Position numbers and translations under genes: made by a program. Under the pieces are notes generated by a model. That model searched no databases and was not told the DNA's origin. It saw only the letters and a list, made by a program, of their open reading frames with translations. 64,000 nt of DNA from NCBI RefSeq assembly GCF_000695255.1, contig NZ_JMIB01000036.1, forward strand, positions 1 through 64,000, written 5' to 3'. This DNA is from Photobacterium galatheae (GTDB taxonomy: Bacteria; Pseudomonadota; Gammaproteobacteria; Enterobacterales; Vibrionaceae). Shown piece after piece: positions 53,671 to 60,785 of the stretch (positions are counted from its first letter, which is position 1; each line of letters starts with the position of its first letter).

Positions 53671-54663
53671 TCAGGCTTTTTTTGCCAAAGCGCATAAGAT
53701 TTCTTCCAGCTCATTCCAGGGCAGGATGTCTTTGTCGATGACTTCGATGCGGGACTCAAACCCTTCCAGGGTGAGTTCATTGACCGAGACTACCCGATTC
53801 ACGACGTTAAATGCAAAACATCCGCGTTCGGTATTGACCACGGCTTTGACCCGCTGTGCGTTCAGGTTGGTAAACAAGGTAAAGAGTTGTGAGAAATCGA
53901 ACACTAAATCGGTAGCGAAAAACCAACCGCAGCTGTGATAGCCCTGACCGTGGTTTTCTCTGCGCACAAAGGTTTCCCCCGGTGCCAGCTCCAGACCCGG
54001 TAGCGGCGCTGCTGCGTCATCGCTGTGATGATGGTGATGGCTGTGCGCAGCTTTACGCGCAATGCGTGGCATTTCCAGCAGTGACAGATCCAGTTGCCCC
54101 TGCTCAACCTGCGCAATCAATTGCTTGGCCGGATCGCATTCGCTGGCGTATTGATCGAACATCAGCAGATCGTAATCTGAGCAGGCATCGATTTTGTTGG
54201 CAACCAGCACATCGGCCAGCGCAATCTGATCCTGAAAATTCTGGTTATCAGTATAGAGGCTATCTGAAAACTGACGTGGATCGACCAGCGTAATCGTCGC
54301 CTTCAGGTCGATATATTTTGCATAGCTGTCAGACGTCAGCTTATTGATGATCTCTTTCGGATGGCCCAGTCCGGTCGGCTCCAGCAACAGGCGATCCGGC
54401 TTTTGTGCCAGCAGTGCATTGATGCCAACCGACATCGGTAAGCCGGCCACACAGCACATACAGCCGCCCGGCACTTCTTTGACGATCGCACCTTGTTGAT
54501 CCAGCATCGCGCCGTCAACGCCGACATTGCCGAATTCGTTAATCAGAATGGCCCATTTTTCGTCGGCTGGCTTGCGTGCCAGCAGCGACAGGATGGCGGT
54601 GGTTTTTCCGGCACCCAGAAAGCCGGTAATGATGTTGGTCGGAATAGGTTTGCTGATGGTCAT
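53671..54663 (-). CDS. CobW/COG0523 GTPase, YjiA-like metallochaperone
   Basis: 330 residues. P-loop ITGFLGAGKTT (residues 12-22), the metal-binding CxCC in EVPGGCMCC (Cys68, 70, 71), the switch region LLLEPTGLGHP and the guanine motif NKID. A His-rich loop (SHHHHHS) near residue 210 probably binds metal, and the C-terminal CobW_C domain follows. COG0523 proteins deliver zinc or cobalt to target enzymes using GTP. Transcribed on the same strand just ahead of the TldD/TldE zinc protease genes (65 bp), so a chaperone-client relation is conceivable. No Zur box was identified. Confidence 0.9.
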   Translation of the reverse strand: MTISKPIPTNIITGFLGAGKTTAILSLLARKPADEKWAILINEFGNVGVDGAMLDQQGAIVKEVPGGCMCCVAGLPMSVGINALLAQKPDRLLLEPTGLGHPKEIINKLTSDSYAKYIDLKATITLVDPRQFSDSLYTDNQNFQDQIALADVLVANKIDACSDYDLLMFDQYASECDPAKQLIAQVEQGQLDLSLLEMPRIARKAAHSHHHHHSDDAAAPLPGLELAPGETFVRRENHGQGYHSCGWFFATDLVFDFSQLFTLFTNLNAQRVKAVVNTERGCFAFNVVNRVVSVNELTLEGFESRIEVIDKDILPWNELEEILCALAKKA

Positions 54664-54952
54664 TGTGAATCCGTCTTACCGCAGAACTAAGTGATGGTCA
54701 TCATACTGCATCGTGGGGCGGGAAATGAAGGGGAAGCTGAATTCAGCGTTAGTTCGTCGGTTTTCTATACTGATTTTTTATCGCTATATTGGTGTAAAGG
54801 TGATTATTTTCCCGGGATGGGTGGGAAAGGGGGTGTTATTTATTGAAAAGTTGCTCTTAACTATTTACGTCATCAATCTATTTTGGTGGCTGCAATAAAA
54901 ACGTCAAAAAAAATTGTTTAACTAGCGCCGCATTTATATTTTAGGAACGAAG

Positions 54953-56530
54953 ATGAAACACGTAATCAAGCCTCTTATTTTAGCCGCAGCCACTTCTACA
55001 ATTTCTTTTTCGGCTTTATCGGCAGAAATTAAAAACGTCATCTTAATGATTGGTGATGGCATGGGCCCGCAGCAGGTTGGGTTACTGGAAACTTACGCAA
55101 AGAATGCGCCGCATTCCATTTATCAAGGCGAAACCACCGCTTTATATAAGCTTGCCCAGGAAGGGGTGATTGGTTCCTCGCTGACGCATCCGGGCGAAGC
55201 CATTGTGGTTGATTCGGCCTGTTCAGCGACCATGCTGGCGACCGGTGTTGATACGGCTTCTGAAGTCATTGGGATTGACGCCAAAGGGAACCCGGTTGAA
55301 ACCGTACTTGAAAAAGCGAAGCGTCTCGGGAAAGCGACCGGTCTGGTGTCTGATACCCGTCTGACCCATGCCACTCCGGCAGCATTTGCGGCGCATCAAC
55401 CACACCGCTCTCTTGAAAACGACATTGCATCAGACATGCTGGCAACCGGGGCAGATGTCATGCTTTCCGGTGGTTTACGTCACTGGATCCCTCAATCGGT
55501 GAATGAGAAAGGTGCAACGTATAAAGCCCTTCAGACACTGACGCACGGTGATGTGAAACTGAAATCCAAACGTAAAGATGAGCGGAATCTGCTGACGGAA
55601 GCAAAAAGCGATGGTTACAGCCTGGCATTTAATAAAGATATGCTGGAACACGCGCAAGGAAATAAGCTGCTGGGCTTGTTTGCTTATTCGGGGATGAAGG
55701 ACGGGATTGCTTACAGTCAGACCAAAAACGACCCGAAACGAACGGAGCCAACCCTGAAAGAAATGACTGAAAAAGCAATTCAGGTGCTCTCAAAAGATAA
55801 AGACGGCTTTTTCCTGATGGTTGAAGGCGGTCAAATTGACTGGGCCGGTCATAGTAATGATGCGGGAACCATGCTGCATGAAATGATTAAATTTGATGAA
55901 GCGGTGAATTCAGTTTATCAGTGGGCCAAAGGCCGTGACGATACCTTAATTATTGTCACCGCAGACCACGAAACGGGCTCATTTGGCTTCAGTTATTCTT
56001 CCCAGGATTTGCCGGCACCTGAAAAACGTCCGGGCAAGGCATTCCAGAAGCAAGCTTATGCGCCGAATTTCAACTTTGGTAAATTTACAATTTTAGATGG
56101 CCTGTACAACCAGAAGATGAGCTACGCGACGATGTTCAGCGCCTTTGACGGCTTGGATAAAACCCAGCAAACACCAGAGAAACTGGCTGAAATTGTGAAT
56201 GAGAACAGTGAGTTCCCAATTACGGTTGCTCAGGCTGCTGACGTGCTGAAAACCAAGCCAAACCCGTACCACTATGACAACCATAGTTATCTGTCTGCTG
56301 AGCAGGTGCCTGCGGTTAATGACTTTGACGCTTACTTCCCATACAACGACCGAGGCAACTTACTGGCTCGTGAACAGGCAACCGCGCAAAACACCGTCTG
56401 GGGTACAGGGACACACACACATACACCGGTGAACGTCTTTGCCTGGGGACCAGCGAAGCAGATTCTGCCAGTTTCGAAAATCATGCATCACTCAGAACTG
56501 GGTGAGTTTATGAAGGAAATAGTGAAGTAG
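54953..56530 (+). CDS. Periplasmic alkaline phosphatase (PhoA superfamily)
   Basis: 525 residues with a signal peptide (KPLILAAATSTISFSALSA). The nucleophile is Ser88 in VVDSACSAT; metal ligands appear in LMIGDGMGPQQ, EGGQIDWAGHSND and VTADHETGSFGFS. It hydrolyses phosphomonoesters. It is longer than E. coli PhoA and like the large Vibrio alkaline phosphatases, with insertions around residues 340-440. The upstream AT-rich 290 bp hold the promoter; I saw no convincing Pho box. Terminator at 56585. Confidence 0.9.
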   Translation: MKHVIKPLILAAATSTISFSALSAEIKNVILMIGDGMGPQQVGLLETYAKNAPHSIYQGETTALYKLAQEGVIGSSLTHPGEAIVVDSACSATMLATGVDTASEVIGIDAKGNPVETVLEKAKRLGKATGLVSDTRLTHATPAAFAAHQPHRSLENDIASDMLATGADVMLSGGLRHWIPQSVNEKGATYKALQTLTHGDVKLKSKRKDERNLLTEAKSDGYSLAFNKDMLEHAQGNKLLGLFAYSGMKDGIAYSQTKNDPKRTEPTLKEMTEKAIQVLSKDKDGFFLMVEGGQIDWAGHSNDAGTMLHEMIKFDEAVNSVYQWAKGRDDTLIIVTADHETGSFGFSYSSQDLPAPEKRPGKAFQKQAYAPNFNFGKFTILDGLYNQKMSYATMFSAFDGLDKTQQTPEKLAEIVNENSEFPITVAQAADVLKTKPNPYHYDNHSYLSAEQVPAVNDFDAYFPYNDRGNLLAREQATAQNTVWGTGTHTHTPVNVFAWGPAKQILPVSKIMHHSELGEFMKEIVK

Positions 56531-56584
56531 ACGTTGCTGAGGGTTCTGCGCCTTCGTCTTGTCTGTTTTCTGCAAAACGGTTAA

Positions 56585-56612
56585 AAACGGCCCTGAGTAT
56601 CCGGGGCCGTTT
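56585..56612 (+). terminator. Terminator of the alkaline phosphatase gene
   Basis: Stem AAACGGCCC (56585-56593) and GGGCCGTTT (56604-56612). Confidence 0.75.
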
Positions 56613-56827
56613 GATGATCCGGACTTGTTCATGAGCATCGTCCACGTTTCTCTGTAGTTGCCGCATCAGCAGTGTAGGAATACTCATTTTTGAGGGTTCT
56701 CATCACTTTGCTTTCCTTATCGCATTCGCGACATATGCTTAATAAAAGTGTTGCTGACAAAATTACCTGTGGGCGCGTCCGGGGTTTTTGCTGGAGCTTT
56801 TGCAGGTTGAAGTGACAGGAGTGGTCT

Positions 56828-57604
56828 ATGAATGTCGGGTTGTTTGAATCCTTGCCGATCTCTCTCGTTTTTGCTGGCATTGCGTTGTTCATGCTTGTTT
56901 TCTGTGAAATCGGGTATCAGTTTGGCTTCCATGCGCATACGCGCAGGGATAAGGAAGCACCAGGCACCCTGGGTTCTATGGTGGGGGGCTTGTTGGGGAT
57001 GCTGGCTTTTGTGCTCGCCTTTACATTTTCGATGGCTTCTTCTCAGCACGAACTCAGACGAAATAATGTGCTGGAAGAAGCCAATGTCATTGGAACCGCC
57101 TATTTGCGGGCCGATTTGCTGGATGAGCAATCCGGTGAACAAGTGAAACACCTCCTGAGAGACTATGTCGATATCCGTCTGAACGCTGCAAGTGGCGGTG
57201 ATATCAATCAAGCGATAAAAAAATCAGCTGAGATCCATCGGCTTTTGTGGAGAGAGGTCTCTGCGGCAGCCACTGCGCAACCGAGTCCGATGACCTCTTT
57301 AATGGTTCAGGCCACGAATGATGTCATTGATATGCATGAAAAAAGAGTCACGGCTGCGTTGCGAAACCGGATCCCGACCAGTATCTGGATTGCGTTAGCT
57401 GCAATCACCGCGCTTGCCATGATTGCTTTGGGGACACAGGTTGGTTATACCGGTAACCGAAGGCTGATTGCCGTGATTCCTCTTGTTCTTGCTTTTGCGG
57501 TGCTGGTAACACTCGTCGCGGATCTCAATCGGCCGCAGAAAGGGCTGATTACGGTCAGCCAGCAGTCGATGATTGAGCTGAGGCAAAGTATGGGAACGGA
57601 ATAA
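56828..57604 (+). CDS. DUF4239 / bestrophin-like membrane protein
   Basis: 258 residues, ribosome site AGGAG 8 nt before the ATG. Four spans in two pairs: residues 10-28 (LVFAGIALFMLVFCEIGYQF) and 48-70 (GGLLGMLAFVLAFTFSMASS), then 186-205 and 213-233. A cytosolic or periplasmic helical segment (RADLLDEQSGEQVKHLLRDY) separates them. The pattern matches the bestrophin-like/DUF4239 group. It may be a channel or regulatory membrane protein; function unknown. Followed by an unusual 15-bp repeat array. Confidence 0.78.
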   Translation: MNVGLFESLPISLVFAGIALFMLVFCEIGYQFGFHAHTRRDKEAPGTLGSMVGGLLGMLAFVLAFTFSMASSQHELRRNNVLEEANVIGTAYLRADLLDEQSGEQVKHLLRDYVDIRLNAASGGDINQAIKKSAEIHRLLWREVSAAATAQPSPMTSLMVQATNDVIDMHEKRVTAALRNRIPTSIWIALAAITALAMIALGTQVGYTGNRRLIAVIPLVLAFAVLVTLVADLNRPQKGLITVSQQSMIELRQSMGTE

Positions 57605-57610
57605 GGCCAG

Positions 57611-57685
57611 TTTTTTGCAAGTAGTTTTTTGAAAGTGATTTTTTGCAAGTGGTTTTTTGAAAGTAGTTTTTTGCAAGTGTTGCCG
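57611..57685 (+). repeat. Five-copy 15-bp tandem array
   Basis: Units TTTTTTGCAAGTAGT, TTTTTTGAAAGTGAT, TTTTTTGCAAGTGGT, TTTTTTGAAAGTAGT and TTTTTTGCAAGTGTT follow without gaps. They alternate GCAAG and GAAAG, so a 30-bp unit was also duplicated. Confidence 0.95.
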
Positions 57686-57688
57686 GGT

Positions 57689-57742
57689 AACAGACCATTC
57701 CGGAGCCGTTGCAGTGACCCCGGGGATGGTCTGTTGTCTTTT
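57689..57742 (+). terminator. Terminator after the DUF4239-like gene
   Basis: Arms AACAGACCAT (57689-57698) and ATGGTCTGTT (57726-57735) enclose a 27-nt loop, then GTCTTTTC. Confidence 0.6.
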
Positions 57743-57768
57743 CAAACGACGTTTTTTCTAACGACGCA

Positions 57769-59487
57769 TTATAGCTGCGCGTTGATTTGGGCGATCTCCT
57801 CGCGCCACTGTTGTTGCAGCTGTGGCTTCTGATGTTTCGGTCGCCGGTTCAGGTCATCTTCCAGCAAAGTTTCCAGCACGATCAGGCGGTTCAGCAGATG
57901 TTCCTCGTTGGTCAAGGTCGTGCTAGCCAAAGCGGACTTTACCTCAGGCTCACTCTGTTGAGATTGAGAAGCAGACTGTGTCGCTTTGACTGAAATTTGC
58001 TGATAGACCGCATCGGGTGACAGAAATTCAGTTAACACGCCATCCTGAATCAGCCAAAAGCGGTTACAGCTTTGCTCAATCAGACTGCGATCATGGCTGA
58101 CCAGTAATGTTGCGCCTTCGAATTGATTCAGTGTCTCAATCAGTTCTTCTTTGCCTTCCATATCAAGATGGTTGGTTGGCTCATCCAGAAACAGCAGGTG
58201 GTAACGGGCTAACGTGAGTCCGACAAAGAGCAATCGTGCACGTTCACCACCACTTAAAGACGCGACGGCCTGCGTATGTCTGGCATATTCAAAGCCTGCA
58301 TGAATCAGAGCACGCTTACATTGTTCACTGCTGAGTGAGGCAAATGACAGCAAAGCATCACTGATGCTGTCCTGATCATGAAGCTGTTGCAGCGACTGAT
58401 CGTAATAGCCTAATCGGCAGCGTTCGTGAAACGTGACGGCGGGTTGTGTCTTTGCCTGAGAAGCACTGTGCATCAGGTTCAGCAACGTCGATTTACCACA
58501 GCCGTTATGGCCTAACACGGCAATCCGATCGCCACTTTTGATACGCATATCGCTCATTTCAAATAAGGTGTGATCGCTTTCCGGTGGCTTAATTGTGAAC
58601 GACGTGACTTCAACCAGTCGGTTGGCAGGCAATGCCTCGCCCTGAAGTTGCAGTCTCCACGGTGTGCCTTCGCTCAGTTCAGTTTGTTCCTCCTCTAAAC
58701 GTTCTTTTCTGGCCAGCATGGTTTTCGCTTTCCGGGCCAGATCTTCGTTGTCATACACTTTGCCCCAGGTGGCGAGCCGTTTTGCGCTCTTGGCAATCCG
58801 ATCGATCTCTTTTTGTTCGCTGAAATGACGAAGCTTATCGGCTTCATCTTTCTCTTTGAGGGCTGTTCGGGCCTGTGAACAAGGCAACGCAAAATGGTGC
58901 AGCGCCTGATCCCGCATGATCCAGGTGGTGTTGGTGACGGCATCGAGCAAGGTCTGATCGTGAGAGACCAGCACGAAAGCGCCTTTCCAGGCGGATAAAA
59001 ATTGCTCCAGCCAGAGCAGGGAAGGTAAATCCAAGTGGTTACTTGGCTCATCCAGCAGCAACAAATCTGGCTGGTGGATGATCGCGCGGGCCAACAGCAG
59101 CCGCATCTGCTGGCCACCACTGCAATTGGCGACGGGCATCTGCCACTCTGAAGGGCTGAAGCCTAATTCATCCAGCAGTAATTCTGCTCGCCAGTATTCA
59201 TCTTCAGCCAGTGTGTCTGCCAGTGCCGAGAGGACTGTTGCAGACTGTAAGGTTTGCGGAATGTGCTGTTCGACATAACGCACCAGACAGGATTTGGCTG
59301 TTGCAATTTGCCCATGACTGGCTTCCAGTTGCCCGTCTAACAGCTTTAAAAGGGTGCTTTTCCCGCAGCCGTTATGGCCGATCAAGCCGATTTTATCGCC
59401 TTGATTGATGGTGAAGCTTAAGTCTTTAAAAAGAGACGTTGAAGTGTATGCAAGGGTTAGGGATTGTGCAGTTAAAAAAGTACTCAT
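57769..59487 (-). CDS. ABC-F family ATPase (ribosome-associated type)
   Basis: 572 residues with two ABC domains and no membrane part. Domain 1: Walker A GHNGCGKSTL (residue about 38), signature NCSGGQQMRL, Walker B LLLLDEPSNHLD. Domain 2: GHNGCGKSTL, SLSGGERARL, LLFLDEPTNHLDMEG. The linker (KRLATWGKVYDNEDLARKAK, ERLEEEQTELSEG) is the helical element that enters the ribosome E site in this family. The C-terminus is a charged helix. It probably tunes translation or protects from antibiotics; the precise subclass is not clear. Confidence 0.9.
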   Translation of the reverse strand: MSTFLTAQSLTLAYTSTSLFKDLSFTINQGDKIGLIGHNGCGKSTLLKLLDGQLEASHGQIATAKSCLVRYVEQHIPQTLQSATVLSALADTLAEDEYWRAELLLDELGFSPSEWQMPVANCSGGQQMRLLLARAIIHQPDLLLLDEPSNHLDLPSLLWLEQFLSAWKGAFVLVSHDQTLLDAVTNTTWIMRDQALHHFALPCSQARTALKEKDEADKLRHFSEQKEIDRIAKSAKRLATWGKVYDNEDLARKAKTMLARKERLEEEQTELSEGTPWRLQLQGEALPANRLVEVTSFTIKPPESDHTLFEMSDMRIKSGDRIAVLGHNGCGKSTLLNLMHSASQAKTQPAVTFHERCRLGYYDQSLQQLHDQDSISDALLSFASLSSEQCKRALIHAGFEYARHTQAVASLSGGERARLLFVGLTLARYHLLFLDEPTNHLDMEGKEELIETLNQFEGATLLVSHDRSLIEQSCNRFWLIQDGVLTEFLSPDAVYQQISVKATQSASQSQQSEPEVKSALASTTLTNEEHLLNRLIVLETLLEDDLNRRPKHQKPQLQQQWREEIAQINAQL

Positions 59488-59902
59488 AATGTTCTCAAGA
59501 ATTTTGGGCGTAAAAAGCCGTTGTCAAAGCTGACAATAATTCTTCGAGCATGAGGAAAGGACTCGGGTTGACGCTATCGGTCGATGATGAATATTCCGCT
59601 CAAGTCGAGATTATCGCAGCGCGATATCAAAAACTCTTGAGCGGACATCAATACTAAAAAAGCGTGGGTTGATTGAACACCACTGTGACATAAATATCCT
59701 CCTTTGTTTACGTTTGGGAAAGTGTTTCCACTTTCGGTGAATCGGTGGCGATATTTTAGAGTGATATGCAGTGATGTACACATTTCATGTGTTTAAAACT
59801 TCAGAAAGAGTGGGGTTGATCAAAAAATGGAAACGTTATGACGCCAAGTGGAAAGAGAGTTGGTTTTTTGTTTTGTTGTCACCTCCTGCAATAAGGAGAT
59901 AA
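59488..59902. other. Spacer upstream of the defence-like operon
   Basis: No convincing ORF. Contains the promoter region of the right-hand operon. Immediately before the leader ORF, CTCCT (59883-59887) can pair with AGGAG (59894-59898), i.e. with the leader's own ribosome site. Confidence 0.45.
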
Positions 59903-59989
59903 ATGAACAATTGGCAGCTAATTCCGGGGGAGAGCATCGCTCGCCTCATGGCATCGAAGTTGGTAATATCTTTCATATCAGACAGATAA
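59903..59989 (+). CDS. Leader ORF, 28 residues, upstream of the Toprim gene
   Basis: ATG 59903 has a near-perfect ribosome site (AAGGAG, 4-5 nt spacing). Product: MNNWQLIPGESIARLMASKL followed by VISFISDR and a TAA at 59987-59989. The stop lies 13 nt before the Toprim start. The ORF covers the left arm of an 11-bp inverted repeat whose right arm contains the Toprim ATG, so translating ribosomes would open that structure. This is the arrangement of a leader peptide; regulation is inferred. Confidence 0.5.
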   Translation: MNNWQLIPGESIARLMASKLVISFISDR

Positions 59990-60009
59990 CGGAATTATTG
60001 CCATGAGGC
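59943..60009 (+). promoter_or_regulatory. Inverted repeat that sequesters the Toprim start codon
   Basis: GCCTCATGGCA (59943-59953) and TGCCATGAGGC (59999-60009) are a perfect 11-bp inverted repeat separated by 45 nt. The right arm contains the ATG at 60003-60005. No strong independent ribosome site precedes that ATG. Confidence 0.6.
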
Positions 60010-60782
60010 TCAATCAATATCTGAGTAAAATTGAACAGGGAGAAGCGATAAACCTTGATCGTTTTATTGCCTGCCTGCCGTATTCTGACCCTCAGGAATG
60101 GCGCAAGATTTATCAGGCTACCCGAAGGCGTGGTGGTTATCAGCTCACGATCCTTGACCCGGAAAGACATAAAGCACTGTTTACGCCGCTGGTACAGGAT
60201 AGGATAAGCGCGGCTAAAACGGGTCGCTCCCATGACTTTCCCGGCAGTTTCGCGCATATTCTGGTTCTGAATCGCTGCTGTGAATCTCAGCTCCCTTTTG
60301 TGGTGCTTTCGGATGCAAGTGGATTTAAAGTTTGCGGCAAGCTTGTTGGCAAACAAGCTGTGATCATTGAAAACCAAGAAAACTTCTATCGTTATCGGGC
60401 TTTTATGGATGTGATTCACCAGTCAGGTCTGGCGGAAAACTGCGATATATTGCTTGGTTCCGGGAATCAGATTTGTCATCAGCTCAACCAGCGTTTTTTG
60501 TCGAGGTATGAGGTTATTTATTGCGCTCAGGATCTGGATGCTGGTGGTTTGTCTATCTATCAAAGCCTGAAAAAATCACTGCCTCAGTGCCGCTGGCTGG
60601 CACCGCCTGATTGGGAAATCCACAAGGAGAAATTCAGGCTCGCCCCCAAAAATGCTGATCAGCTCGTTAAGGCCATAAAATTGGCCCGTGAGTTGGGACT
60701 CACACAAGAAGCGGATTTGATGAACCAAACACGCGCCTTTTTAGAGCAGGAAGCTTTGCTGCCTGCATTACCACAGGATTAA
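60003..60782 (+). CDS. JetD-like Toprim-domain protein
   Basis: 259 residues. A Toprim fold is indicated by Glu123 in AVIIENQENFYRY, the GSGNQI segment and the double-Asp motif Asp177/Asp179 in YCAQDLDAGGLSIYQSL. This is the pattern of the C-terminal domain of Wadjet JetD/MksG, the nuclease that cuts closed circular plasmid DNA with its SMC partners. The N-terminal 120 residues are a short helical domain (shorter than in canonical JetD). It is followed after 3 nt by the SMC ATPase gene. Gene order (Toprim first) differs from typical jetABCD. Confidence 0.7.
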   Translation: MRLNQYLSKIEQGEAINLDRFIACLPYSDPQEWRKIYQATRRRGGYQLTILDPERHKALFTPLVQDRISAAKTGRSHDFPGSFAHILVLNRCCESQLPFVVLSDASGFKVCGKLVGKQAVIIENQENFYRYRAFMDVIHQSGLAENCDILLGSGNQICHQLNQRFLSRYEVIYCAQDLDAGGLSIYQSLKKSLPQCRWLAPPDWEIHKEKFRLAPKNADQLVKAIKLARELGLTQEADLMNQTRAFLEQEALLPALPQD

Positions 60783-60785
60783 GCT

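Noticed and set aside
54664-54952. Pho box upstream of the alkaline phosphatase gene
   Set aside because: I looked for two direct CTGTCAT-like half-sites 11 bp apart and found no convincing pair.
57611-57685. CRISPR array
   Set aside because: Units of 15 bp are contiguous with no spacers, so it is a simple tandem repeat.
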